From Neoceratodus forsteri (taxonomy: Eukaryota; Chordata; Ceratodontiformes; Ceratodontidae): 64,000 nucleotides of DNA. The notes under the pieces are model-generated. The model was not told where the DNA came from, made no database searches, and was given only the letters and a program-made list of their open reading frames with translations. Each line of letters opens with the position of its first letter. Position 1 is the first letter of the stretch. The stretch is taken from positions 490,991,501 through 491,055,500 of the forward strand of contig CM057459.1 of assembly GCA_016271365.2 (NCBI GenBank). Reading direction: 5' to 3'. Below are positions 10,590 to 22,699 of this stretch, piece after piece. Both the position numbers and the translations under genes were made by a program.

Positions 10590-13360
10590 AAAAGATATAT
10601 ACATTTTTGATTACAGATTGTATTTCTATGTCTATGTACATTAAGACTGGTATTGTTTTTCATCTGTGTTTCTATGTTACTATTACATAATACCACAAAG
10701 CATAATGACTAACACTGTGATATCAATATGTGACATTTTGTTTACAGTTTTCTATGCTTAGAACAGTTATGTCTGTACATTGCTGGCAGCGGATGCGCAC
10801 AAGTGACAAAACTGAGCAGTATTGATACATCAGTGAAGAGCGGCAGCACAAGTGGACATAGACATCTGTGGTATACTGATCTGATACTATCTGTGCATAA
10901 CTTATGATACTACAGAGTTGCATGCTATCGGGCATTTAATGGCTGTAGAACCACAGTTCAACTAAAGACATGAACATCAACTATATATCTACTGCATAAC
11001 AGTACACACAAGTTAGGAAATTGTTACTTGCACAGATTGAAGCACAGAATGGCCCCCCCAAAAGAGGAATTGAATGGTATAGGTAATTGATACCACCTGC
11101 GTGCAAGTACGGACACTGAGGAATTTCATGGGGTCAGCCAGGCAATGGCAGACCACCCCACCAGGTATTGTAACCTGAGTGTTGAGCTACAATACACCTA
11201 CCTCTCTGATAGTAGCTCTGGAGAACCTAGGGGCACTGAGGAGTTGCACGGCCCGAGGCAGGCAATGCCCCTCCCCAAAAAAAAAGAACAGGTATTGTAT
11301 CTTCATTGTAGAGCTACTGCTCAGCTGAAGTCATGGATATGAATGCTATTACTTACCGATACCAGGTGCAGAATAGCTAGGAAACTGGGGCATTGCATGG
11401 CGTCAGCCAGGCAATGCCCTGCCACCCCCCCAAGAGCATGTACTGCATGTTGAGTGGTGAGACATAAACCAAGCATAGCAATAGACATCAACAGTACACT
11501 TCTTTGATAGCAGGTGAACACAAGTGAGAACAGTGATCAGTTGAATGACCTCAACAAGGCAATGTATCCTCCTCCCAAAAAAAACAGGTACTGTATTCTG
11601 AGCGCTGACCTACAGCCTAACTGAAGGCATGGATATCAGCATTACAACTCCTTGATAGGAACTTCACACAAGTTAGGATACTGTGAAGTTCTACGGCCTC
11701 AGCCAAGCAATGCCCCACTCCCCACCCCCGGAAACACTAGGTATTGGATCCCAAGTGCTGAGTTGCAGGTTAACTGAACTCATGGATATGGATGATATAT
11801 TTCATTGACACCACCTGCAAACACGTTAGGACAGTGAGGACCATCACAAGCTCAGCCAGGCAGTGCAACACCCCTCCCCTCCACACCAGGGTTTTGTTAC
11901 CTGACTGGTGAGCTACACTACAACTAAACTCATGGATATCAACAATATACCTTCCAATACCAGCTGCACAGAACCTACTACACTGAGGAGCTGCATGGCC
12001 TCAGCCAGGCAATGCCCACCACCCCCACAAAAAGACCAGATATTGTATCTTCATTGTACAGGTACTGCTCAACTGAAGTAATGATATTAATGCTATTACT
12101 TACCGATAGCAGGTGCACACTAGTTAGAACACTGGGAAGTTGTACAGCATCGTCCATTCAATGCCCTGACCCTGTCCCCCCCAAAAAAAAGGTACTGAAT
12201 GCTGAATGGTGAGACACTAAACAAGTAAATGAATGGACATCATCAGTATAGGTCTCTGGTAGCAGATGTACAAAAGTTAGAACAGTGAGCACTTATATGC
12301 CCTTGGCTAGGAATACCCCCCAAATAACAGGTATAGGATCCTGAGTGCTGACCCATAGCTGAACTGAAGGCATGGATATCAATGATATAGGTCCCTGATA
12401 GCAGCTGCACACAATTTAGTATATTGCAGTGTTCTATGACCTCAGCCAACCAGTTGCCCCCTCCCACCCAAAGAACAGGTATTGGATCCCGAGTGCTGAG
12501 CCACAGGTCAACTGAACTCATGGCTAATAATGGCATAGCTCATTAATAGCACCCACGCACAAGTTAGGAGACTGAGGAGTTCCACGAGCTCAGACTGGCA
12601 ATGGCCTACCCCACAGTCAGGCATTGGAACCTGAGTGTTGAGCTATAGCCCAACTAAACTCATGCATATAAATAGTATATGTCCCTGATACCAGTTATGC
12701 AGAACCTATCATACTGAGGAGTTGCATACCCTCAGCCAGGCAATGCCCCCCCCCCAAAAGAAAAGACCAGGTATTGTATCTTCACTGTACAGCTACAGCT
12801 CAATAGAAGTCATGGAATTAATGCTATTACTTCCCAATACCATGTGCATACTAGTTAGGACACTGGGGGTTAAACAGTGGCAGGCAGGCAATACCCCCCC
12901 TCCCCATACCAGATATTGGAACATGAGTGTTGAGCTACAGCTCAACTAAACTCTTTCATTTCACTAGTCTGCCTCCCTGATAACAGCTGTGCAGAACCTA
13001 GGGCACTGAGGAATTGTATGACCCCAAGCAGAGCATGCCCCATCCCCCCCCAGAAATGGTATTGGTTCCTGAGTGCTGAGACAGAGTGTCATTAAAGTAA
13101 TGCATATCAATGTTCTAGCTGAGTGAGAATGCCTTTGTACAAATTAGGGCACTCAGGGGGTACAGACCCTTGCCTAGGGAAACCGCCCCCCACCCCTGCT
13201 AGATCAGGTGTTGCATGTGCAGTTCTGAACCACAGCAAAACTAAAGCTGTGGATATGAACGGTATTGCTATCTGATAACAGTCACAGACAATGTACCGCG
13301 CACTGCCGAGTTGTGTTACCTTAGACAGACAATGTCCATGTGCCCCGTGCATTAGGTAAT
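10590..13360 (+). repeat. 143-bp satellite, diverged part within Myb intron 2
   Basis: After about 200 bases of AT-rich DNA, units recur from about 10780 with GTTAGGACACTGAGGAGTT, CAGCCAGGCAATGCCC and GTATTGTATCTTCATTG landmarks. Many show C- and A-runs (CCCCCCAAAAGAAAAG) at the same place in the unit. Translations across it are short and unrelated to proteins. Confidence 0.8.
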
Positions 13361-13489
13361 CAGTTATTCATCTTGTTGTAATAGATTTCTCTTACCTTCT
13401 GACTCAACGAGAATGACACTGTCGGTGTCGGACTCGTGACCCTCCACAGCCTCAGCCTAGGCTGGTACTACCTCTGCCTGAGGTGGGGA

Positions 13490-14041
13490 ACACCTACGAT
13501 GTTCTGTTAATTAATAATAATACATATTTAGAGTGCTGTTTACATCACCGTGGACTTCAGTATGTATTGGTTTAATTATTGCCAATACTCTGTACTACTT
13601 ATTAATGTTCATGTCTTTGTTGTTCTGTTGCTTTCTGGATACCTGTGTACTACTGTATGTTTCACCTGGAATACTATACTGAGGTCTCTTCAGTCACATT
13701 AAATGAAACACCATTCAGAACAAAGATTTAAATTGGCAAGAACAACAACCAGACAGTGACCATACTGTAAGACAGCTACTATGTTAAGAGCATGTACAGT
13801 GAAAAATCTAGTGCAAATTTTTAGTATCACATATTTGCTACATGTTCAGTGAGAAGTGCTTATTGTACTGCGTACAACTTTTGAAGGTAGAGGTTCTATG
13901 CATATAGTGCAGTATGCACGTTTGCCTGTTGCAAAATTTAAATTCTATGCAATGACTGATAGTGTTACCAACTGTCACTATACAGCAGTCTTAAAACTGG
14001 TATACATATTGTGCTGAGTAGTTTATTTCTTCTATACTTAC
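13490..14041. other. Myb intron 1, no satellite
   Basis: AT-rich intronic sequence between exons 1 and 2 of the Myb-like relic. Unlike introns 2 and 3, I see no 143-bp units here. Confidence 0.5.
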
Positions 14042-14544
14042 AACGTGTAGATGTTCCACAGCTTCAGGCTTGCCAGCTGTCACCCACATTTCATGGGTGA
14101 GGTAGTACCAGGAGGAGTAATTTTCCAGTTCCTCCTCGCATTTCTTGAGAGTGTAGAAACACTGGCGCAGCAGTTTCCACTTCCTCTTGCACATCATAGC
14201 TGTCTTGTTTTTTATTCTAAATCTGTATCTGAGATGTGCATTGATGCGCCACCACATGGCATCCAGTTTCTTGTTGGTGCTTCTCATAAGTATTTTTGCA
14301 TTCCCCTTGGTCTGTGCTGCCTCGACCAGGCAACACACCTCCCTCAGACTCCAGAGCCTCATTATTTAGAAAATCTCTTTAAATGCTGAAATAAACAGTG
14401 AGAGAGATAATAGTAATTTAGTATATATTTGTATATGTGTTATTCTGAGGCTAGCTTCATTTGAGTTTAAACATTTTTTTTTCAACTATATGTGGAAAGA
14501 CATGGTCATTACGATTGTACAGCTCTGATAAAAACTTTTAAAAG

Positions 14545-14930
14545 ATTACAGCACTCATGGTTAGATTACATCAGATGGACAATGCACTCCTCCATCCCCC
14601 CATGGTGATTTCCCCTGCAGTCCATGGCCATAGTCCAACTACAGGCCTCATTATTTGTACTATGTATAGTAAGATTTTAAGGCAAGGCTGGATAATGAAC
14701 AGCTGAATGAAACATGTATGAATTACCTGTTCCAAGACAAAATTACAGATATTGTGTCATGAGGCATGGTACATGTCATCAAAACTCATTAACATTAACG
14801 CAACATCTTTCAGGTGACACCTCCACACAAATGAGTACAGTGAGGGCATGCATGGTGTCACCAAGGCAGTGGCATGACAGTGTAAGGACAGATATTGTGT
14901 CATGAGTGTCCAGCCACAGACAACCTGTTA
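14545..14930 (+). repeat. Outlying diverged 143-bp satellite units upstream of Myb exon 1
   Basis: 14815-14925 holds TGAGTACAGTGAGGGCATGCATGG-like text (first 20 bases match a unit core), then CACCAAGGCAGTGG and ATATTGTGTCATGAGTGTCCAGCCACA, in the same order as a canonical unit. A weaker unit lies near 14545-14710. The satellite therefore lies on both sides of exon 1 and is not confined to the introns. Confidence 0.6.
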
Positions 14931-15116
14931 TGTGTCAGAGTTGCACTTGATGTTTCCTATCTGTAAAAGTACTGTGTCAACATAGATTGCATGTGTGTGT
15001 TATGTATGCAGCTTGTCTTTTTTTTGACCAAGGTTTTGTGGTTCTTAAAAGAACCATTTTTTTAAAGGGTACATTTAAACAGTTTGATATTTTTAGAACA
15101 CTATGAGGATTCCATC

Positions 15117-15641
15117 TCAAAGTTCTCCCAGGAAAAGGCAATTACCAGCATGTGAGAAGTGCACACCATCTGGTAGATATAGCCAATCATTACAATACTT
15201 AATTTCAGGGTGACGTATGGTGTGCATCCCAGACATGCACAGGTATCCAGAAATTTGTATGTTCACCTTTCTTCATGCCCTGTCAAGCAGACACATGTGC
15301 TGTTCTGCTTGCCAGACCCTATGCTCTGTGTTGTCTGAAAACAGTATCTTACAGGCAGGTAACATACTCATAATAGAAGCAAGGTCCAGTTTTGCTTCTG
15401 CTACTAAATCCACCCATCATTTGGTACCTAAATCATTGCCTCTGAGATGTATCAGCAGTATGTCTGGATGAGCTTGAGTGCTCAGTAATCTGTGCATTGT
15501 TGGCATGAGATGCTCCCACCTCATGCCTCCCCTGCCAAACCACTTAACAGAGCAGTTTGGAAGCTGTAGGTCTTTACCAAACTGACTTCTCTGAGCATAC
15601 TCTGAAGCTCATCATACTATGCTGCTGCCAATGACCCGCAC
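15117..15641 (-). pseudogene. SGNH-hydrolase-like domain relic
   Basis: A single minus-strand frame of 175 codons carries the SGNH landmarks in order: VIGSSIV (block I, where GDS is usual), GRGGMRWEHLMP, DILLIHLRGNDLG (block III, G-x-N-D), a SDNTEHRVWQAE block, and DGVHFSHAGN (block V, D-x-x-H) before a terminal TGA. Internal stops are all TGA: two adjacent near the start, one after GNDLGTK, and one after LLDRA. Domains of this exact type (GMRWE...GGNDLG...DGVHLS) are known from Ngaro-type tyrosine-recombinase retrotransposons, but no recombinase is visible here. It lies about 0.75 kb upstream of, and in the same orientation as, the Myb-like exon 1. The enzyme would be a putative esterase. 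It is inactive, and its parent element is uncertain. Confidence 0.65.
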
Positions 15642-17028
15642 AGTGCATTTGCTGTTTTCTGCCATTCTAAGCTTTTAAACTGAAAAGTGGACAGAGAGCT
15701 ACCAAAAAAATCAGTGTTTGTCCTACAGTGTCTAGTCACTACTGAATATGAAACTGAGATTTCCCTTTTCTGCTTCAATATTGCTTTGGTGGGCTGTCCC
15801 AATACATAGGAAAAAAACAAACTAATTTGCTAATATTTTATCATGGTTAACCAATACAGTGGATGCATGCACTACGCCGATAGTTAATGGCTGTAGGTCC
15901 TGTCAAGCAGAAATGTTGCAAAGTTTCCAGGTGGGAAAATACTACATTTTGATAGGCTACTTCAAACAATCACAAGTAAACAACTAGCTATTATTGGTTA
16001 CCTCTTCTTTTATGATACACATACTACCTGCTTGCTGCCTCCATTTGCAGCTCTATCTGTGCTGGTAAGTACTCACTGACACTCTGACTTTAAACAGTAA
16101 TATGTTCTTCCCACAGCATAATAGATTATTTATATTGCTATAGTACAATAGAGGAGTGAAAAATGTTTTGTTTAATGCTATTTTTGTGGCATTATCAGTT
16201 TTAATAATGTTAGTAAAATTGTATAGAAAATTGCATGTGCTTACACAGAGTGAAGCAGGCTGCTCAGTGTTTTCCTAAGATGGCTGCTATGTCCTTCTTC
16301 TCCAGTCTTCAGCACTTGTGATTGGTTGCCTGACATGACCTGATCGATATTCTGTCCCACTGGTGTTAGCGTCCGTCACTCAAATACAAAGCAGTGTCTC
16401 ATTGGCTTAGCCTTAAAGAGGGTGTTTTTTTATGTGAATATTCAACACTTTCGTGCTCACGACACTATTATTCGACACTGTCATGCTGATAACATCATTT
16501 TGTGACACTACCGTGTTTATTTGACACTATTATTCGACATGTCCATGCGTTTGACACTATTTTGTGACACTACTATTCAACACTTTCGTGTGTTCGACAG
16601 CATTTTGCAAAAGTATCGAACTTATTCAACACTGTCGTTCAACACTTTCGTGCATTTGACACTACTTTGTGAAAATGTCACAAATAAACTTTTTTTTTTT
16701 ACAAAAATAGTGTGCATAGTGAAGACTTCTGCAAAAAAAAACCTTTGTGCCAGATTATCACATATTGTGCCGTGTTATAACTCAGCTTCTATTGTAGGAC
16801 ATCTAAAAGCATTGCATTTTGTCTTCACCAGTGTTGCAGTGCTAGAAGGATTATGTGCACAATGTTTTGTTAGCAGTGCTCTCTATCCATGTAATATGAC
16901 AGATGTACAGTGTGCATGATTATGCAATGTTATAAAACCAAAATATTTGTTTTTCTCTATTTTTTATACAGGTGTCTCATACTCACGAAACATTTTTCCA
17001 CGCTACTGTGAAATTGTAGAGAAGAAAG
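15642..17028. other. Non-coding region upstream of the Helitron, with possible 5' exon and GACAC word repeats
   Basis: No coding domain is seen. A good splice donor (GCTG|GTAAGT, GT at 16065) and acceptor (TTTTTATACAG, ending 16971) on the plus strand could remove an intron of about 0.9 kb from a 5' leader ending just before the Helitron ATG. Inside that interval, 16430-16690 contains at least eight TTCGACACT, TTTGTGACACTA or TTTGACACTAT words, like those at 2640-2740. Several CCAAT/ATTGG words lie at 15845-16410. The promoter and leader are inference. Confidence 0.4.
16430..16690 (+). repeat. TTTGTGACACTAT / TTCGACACT word-repeat cluster
   Basis: Irregularly spaced 9-14 base words (ATTCGACACT, TTTGTGACACTA, TTTGACACTAT, TTCAACACTTTCGTG) fill about 250 bases. 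The same words form the hairpin core near 2640-2740. The period is not constant, so this is a word cluster and not a classical tandem repeat. Confidence 0.65.
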
Positions 17029-18323
17029 ATGCCTTCTAAGCAGAGACACAGTGCTATGCAGAGACAAAACAGGTATCATAGTAGTACACTGTTGCTTAAG
17101 AGTGGTACGAATCCCACACATGCTACATCAAGATGTAAACTGATTTCTCATTCTGCTCAAGGAGTGACTTCACAGGTTGCACGCTCCACAGAATTTGTAC
17201 ATACTTGCTGAACTGCAAGCCAGATATGCACAGCTCAACAACAGTTGTGAAAATCTTCCAGAGGGAAGAAATATGTTGCAAAGGCAAGCATAAACAAATG
17301 TACTAAGCAACAGCATAAATGTATGGCTGCTGATGCCCACCTGAGGAAGCAAAATATTTTTGATCACTGGCTTGTAAAGCTAAGTTAGATAGACTTATTG
17401 CAGCTGTGATAAGACGTGAACACAAAACACTAAAGACTCATCTGTCATTGATGAAATTGTGTCTCAGAGTTCGTACATTTGTCAACAAAGCAGTATTTGT
17501 TCTTCAATGCTTGTGGCGTAAAATGGCAAATGTACTTGAACAATTCAGAAAAGCTGTGTACAGTATAAAGATGAGGCTACAACTCTATTCCATCTTGAAC
17601 CGACAAAACTTCTTTGATGTTTTCACAGGTAGCTGGCTACACACACAGCACTCAGAGGCATTTTCTGGGAGGAGTCATATTACTCACAGAAAAAAGGACA
17701 GCAAGTTCTCTATTGATAAGGCCGGTAAACTATGTAATGTGCTGACAGTATGTGATGACATTACAAATGAGTCAGATGATGAGTCTGAGTCAACTGTGCA
17801 GCCTTGTAAGTGTCACTTTCTGGCATGGACATGTGATGTGACTTGCAACCGGAGACAATCATCATTTGATAAAGTCAAACATTTTATCAATCTGTTTGTC
17901 ATTACTGATCATAAAGACAGACATAAATTTTTGAGAATATAGAACTTTGTGAGATTCGTCCACATACTGGACTTATGGGTCATTATCTCGCATGCCTAGA
18001 TAGTGATGTTTGTGACAGTGTATTTCACCACATGCGGATGCTGGCAGTGCATCAATCAGGAATGCGTAACTTTGTGTATAGGGCCTATGAGGTCTGACAA
18101 GTTGTTGCACAGTACACTCATCTTAATGAGTTACTGCAGTCTAGTGGCATGCATGGTACCATGACATTTATGAAACAGCTGCAACGTGACAGGAGTGTCA
18201 CAGATACTGTGATTGACCAGACATCAGTTGCTGATGACAAGTTTGTCTCTGTCTTGGAAACAGATATTCTTAAGCAGTTTGGGAAATCCATTGCCAAATT
18301 TGAGTTGGTAATGACAGAGAAAT

Positions 18324-19088
18324 TTGATTCTGTATGTGTGTCATGATCGGCTCAGTTACCAGAAACAAACGGTCACAGTTAATCTGGAAACCTTATCACC
18401 GTACAAGAACATGTGGTTTCGACTCTCAGCATTTCTGCTGTTAAAGTGTGACTTCCACTTAGAGCCAATCATTGTGATGTGCAAGCACTGTTTCTGCAAG
18501 GTGAAGAGTAACATTGTGCCACCAAGGTCATTGTTGAACAATATGCAGGCACATGTTACACCTGCTGAGATTGCTACACTGAATATCTTTGAACGGATTC
18601 TTATTCAGACTATGAAACTGTTTAAAACTATTCTACGTTTGAATACTAGAATTTGGAACATTCCACAAAAAGAACTCATTAGGTCTCTTAAGGGTTCCAT
18701 TATGTATCTTCCACTTCCTCTACAGGAAAATGTGGAGGCACTCTCCAGTGAGAACAGTTTGGTGATTCTTGTTAATGGTGTTCCAATGAAGTCAAATGTC
18801 ATCTGGCAGGATGTTGTCAATGTAGAGAAGGTGAAGCTAGCTCTTACTTACTTGAAGAGCAACAATCCCTTTTATGCAGACCTTGACATTGATCGCATGA
18901 GTAGCGTGTCTGTTCAACATGATCTGTTGGACACCACAAAACCAATGATTGAGATGGTCAATGTAGAGACAACTGATAATGTGTATGAACAGTACACAAT
19001 ACATCCATTACGTGGGAGAGATCCAGTTGGGGATAACACTGATCTGTATCATATGAAACAGGTGGAAGGTGCCCATGTCAGCATTTAG
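18324..19088 (+). pseudogene. Helitron DUF6570 segment
   Basis: The 254-codon open stretch begins with CHDRLSY and contains C-x2-C-type cysteines, then RIWNIPQKELIRSLKGSIMY, LPLPLQENVEAL, LVNGVPMKSNVIWQ and ALTYLKSNNPFYADL, the standard DUF6570 signature upstream of Helitron Rep domains. It ends at a TAG (19086-19088), after which SI-EVTLEAHCFLDLFP, corresponding to the conserved phrase before the Rep domain, follows directly in frame. Confidence 0.85.
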
Positions 19089-19447
19089 GAGGTGACATTA
19101 GAAGCACATTGTTTTCTGGATTTATTTCCAAAAGGATCAGGTGTACATTTAGATGATTGAGAAGTGTGTGTGCAAGGTGTTGAATACCATACCAGTAGCA
19201 TGCTCAGTAAGGATGGCAAATTCAGACACAACATACAGTACTTATCTCCTCTGGGAGAGTGAGCTTAGCATACTGTTTGCATCAATTGCACATACTATAC
19301 GGGTCATGACTCCACTTGATGGAATCACTGCCATTGAGTTTTTGCAGAAATTAAAGCAAAAGGATGAAACTGTGCAGGTCAATTTGTCTCCATACTGTCA
19401 AGTTCACGGCACCAAAGAATACTGCTGGTATCGCAGATACCTGAGGT

Positions 19448-20655
19448 GATGACGTGCTGCAAGATTATGGTACGGCAACATGGTTTGTCACACTCAGCTG
19501 TGCTTGAGTACACCTGGAGGAGGTGACTGAACTCTTAAAGTAGGCAAATTGTGATGCAGAGGCATTTCATCAATGACTCTCAGAGAGATGTGCTTACTTG
19601 ACCCAGTGTCTGTGACAAGACATTTTCACAAGCGATTCCATGATATTCTGACTTTCGTTTTGTCAAAGAACAATCTGACTCTTGGTATTGTAGAGCATTA
19701 CTTCTGGAGAATGGAATATCAGGCATGAGGCACTCCTCATATTCATATGTTATTGTGGATCAAGGATGCCCTGCGCATAGGCGAACATGAAGCAGCAGAA
19801 GTGCTAGCGTTCATTAAGCGATACATCACTTGCCACATACCGGACAAGTATGACATTCCTATGCTGTGGAAGTTGGTGCAGAAGTTCCAATGCCATATTT
19901 GTGTGAAATACTGCCACCGGGTAGTGAAGAGCAAATCTGATTGATACACATGATGTTACTTCAGATTTCCCAGACTTGTCTGTCAGAGCGGTCGCATGAA
20001 TGAACTGTTCTCAGCAATGCGACACCACTTGAAGGCAAAATCAACCAAGAGGGTATATGAGTTACCCAGGGAGGAGAATGAGGTGTACATAAATGACTGC
20101 AACCCCACTCTTCTTCTAATGTGGCAAGCAAACATAGTTCAGTTTGTGGCTGATAACTCGTTGGCTCTGGTTCGGTACGCCACTTCGTACATCACCAAAC
20201 ATGAACAGACTAGCTTGCAAGATCTTTGGGAAGGTATTGCCAGTTCAAGCAAGTCACTGACATCTCAGTTGTGGTCACTTGGATTGAAGACTCTATCACA
20301 CAGAGAATGTGGTGCATATGAGGCCGGCAATCATTTGATTGGTACACATTTGTACGGCAGATCTGATGCTGTGCACTTTCTCAGTGTTAACTACAAAGAG
20401 AAGCACAGATGTGTACTTATTCTTCACACTGGGATTGTGGAATTGGCTCTCAACAGACTCTCTTCAAAGTGTATATTGAAGAATAACCTGATTGACACGT
20501 ACTACCCCAGTAGACACAGTGACAAGGATGGTATGTGTCTGTTTGAGGTGGCTAAATGGTACGACTTCAAGACAGATGTCTCACCTGATTGCACATGCAA
20601 CATTTACAAGGTTAGGGGAGTGGATGGCTGTCTCATAAAGAGACATAAGCCTTAG
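19448..20655 (+). pseudogene. Helitron HUH Rep endonuclease domain
   Basis: The domain opens with QDYGTATWFVTLSCA. The two-histidine HUH motif is PHIHM at 19735-19749, preceded by EYQA and a TGA (19726-19728) where Helitrons usually have arginine. The catalytic two-tyrosine motif is RYATSYITKHE (about 20173-20205), followed by SLGLKTLSHRECGAYEA, again standard. Metal ligands and both tyrosines are still readable, so decay is by stops and frameshifts and the active-site residues themselves remain. It would nick single-stranded DNA at the transposon end. Confidence 0.85.
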
Positions 20656-21048
20656 CTCATTGACCATTGCAAATTACATCTAGGCACATCTGAGAGCAGA
20701 CAGCATTAATACATTGCTCTGCTATTCTTATTTAAACCCTGGAGGAATGAGTATGAATTGAAAGGTGACTGTGATACATTTGAGGAACAATTCAATCATA
20801 GTTACAACACATTCAAAACTGAATACTCTGACACATACATACAGAGACTGGATGCTGAGAAGGAACAGCTTGAAAAGGCACAGAAACAACTTGAACAGGA
20901 CACTCCTGTTAGTTCATAGGACAACCTTGATCCGGAAGAAGAAGGCATACTTGGAGTACCTCTGCCTCTGAATGCCCCAGAAGTACTCATGTCAGAAGGG
21001 GAGAGTGCTATGGAACATGGCACACACTGCACTGTTGATCCAGCATAA

Positions 21049-22560
21049 TTGAGAGACAGACTCAATGAGCAACAATGTGTGGTGCACTCTGCAGTTACTG
21101 ATGCTGTTCGGCATGGGATACTACATGAACAGAAGAAATGTGACTGTCATGATCACAAGCCACTACTAATGTTTTTTAGTGGCTCAGCAGGTACAGGTAA
21201 GAGTTTCCTTATAGAGGCCATTATGGCTGAAACACGGAAACTGACAGTCTCATCAATGTCTGTTGCTGTTAGTGCTCCTACTGGACTGGCTGCATACAAC
21301 ATTGGTTGAGTTACGCTACACCATCTCTTCATGTTGTCAGTGGAGCATGGCAAAGCAGGAGAGTATCATCAGCTGTCATTTAAGGTTGCAACTCAGCTTC
21401 ATTCTGTGTTTACTAAAATGAAGTTACTAATCATTGATGAGATCAGCATGGTCTCTAATTTGATGCTTGCCTGTAAACACCTCTGTCTACAGGAGATTTT
21501 GGGCACTGACTATGGAGATACATTTGGTGGTAAAAGCATTGTTGTATTTGGAGACCTTTTACAACATGCACCAGTTAATGCAGAACATGCCTTTGCAACT
21601 CTGACTGTCAAGTAGGCCAAGAATACATTCGGCTGCATTGGAGGTTGTAACCTGTGGGAGTTATTTACCTATGTCAAGTTGTGTGAGAACATGCAGCAGA
21701 GTGGTGATCTGGCTTACAAGGCACTGTTGGATCAAGCTCGTACAGGTTCTTTGTCACCACAACATCTTTCAATGTTGCATGGTCAAAGGATCACAATGGA
21801 TAATACATCCATACATACAGCATGCAATGTTTTCAGTGATGTGTACTCTAAGGGCACACGGATTGTGTGTCTTATGCCATGACCTAAGAAATGTGCTGAA
21901 TTCAACAGTGTTATGTTGCAGAGAGAAAATCAAGAAATTGTCACACTGCATGCTGTTGATACAATTGATGGTGTAATTCTAAGTCAGAAGCTGGTAGCAA
22001 AGATGACTGAACGATTGTCTGAACTAAAGTTGGATGTTTCACGTACAACTGGCCTGAAAGCTGTTCTTACAGTTTGTAAGAATGCGTGTGTCATGCTACA
22101 GCGTAATCTTGATGTTGAGTGTGGCATGGTAAATGGTGCCTTGGGTCACATCATCAATTTTGTATACAATGTTCAGAAGACATTTATCGAGACACTTGTT
22201 GTCCACTTTGACAACATGGAACAGTCTGTGCAGCTTGATCATACCTGTGTTAAGTTCCAGGTATTTAAGGATATCTATGTCAACAGGAAACATTTTCCAA
22301 TATGTGTTGCATATTCTGTTTTCATTCACAAGTCACAGGGCTGAGTTTGGATTCAGTGATGGCGGACATAGGTACAGACATTTTCAAAGATGGCATGAGC
22401 TATGTAGCACTTTCACGTGTCCGCAGTCTTTCTGGGTTGCACATTATCACACTTGCACCACAGAAGATACGCGCTGACAAGCGATGTATTGTTGAGTACA
22501 ACAGATTATGTACTCTGCATCAGCCACAGATGTCTCTCATTCCACTACCTACATATGTGG
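21049..22560 (+). pseudogene. Helitron PIF1-family helicase domain
   Basis: Walker A is GSAGTGKS (21181-21204), motif Ia is SAPTGLAAYNIG, Walker B is LLIIDEISMV (about 21424-21453), motif III is GKSIVVFGDLLQ (about 21532-21567), motif V is IHKSQG/LSLDSV (about 22324-22360), and motif VI is YVALSRVRSLSGLHI (about 22400-22445). Stops: TGA 21307-21309, TAG 21613-21615, TGA 21880-21882. A one-base deletion between KSQG and LSLD shifts the frame. It supplies 5'-3' unwinding during rolling-circle transposition. Confidence 0.88.
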
Positions 22561-22699
22561 TTGTCTCACATGCTACAGTCACAGCTTCAGCTGGCAACAA
22601 GAGAAAACGAGCTGCCACTACTGAATCAACTACGCACACTAACAACAAGGTCAGTATGTCAAATACAGATGCAAAATCACTTGTTTCTAAGAAGTCACT

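Larger units (their letters stand above)
8473..14362 (-). pseudogene. Myb/SANT-like DNA-binding protein relic, four exons spread over satellite DNA
   Basis: Exon 1 (14362-14042, 107 codons from an ATG) encodes a trihelix/Myb-SANT-like domain with W-x5-EV-x3-LVEA, MWWRINAHL and CKRKWKLLR blocks, the usual pattern for proteins that bind transposon ends or act as DNA-binding adaptors. A GTAAGT donor follows at 14041. Exon 2 (13477-13396) is acidic (HESDTDSVILVESE) with CAG acceptor and GTAAG donor. Exon 3 (10583-10515) reads into AVKEEADGGAE with TAG acceptor and GTAAGT donor. Exon 4 (8615-8473) encodes a coiled coil (RELSIQVDRLEQKVDRLLQG) and ends with TAG. Intron phases are 0, 1 and 1 and join consistently to about 204 codons. 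Two stops break it: TAG at 13459-13457 and TAA at 10566-10564. Introns 2 and 3 are packed with the 143-bp satellite. It resembles the second protein of Harbinger-type elements, but no transposase is seen nearby. A decayed host gene is the alternative. Confidence 0.7.
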
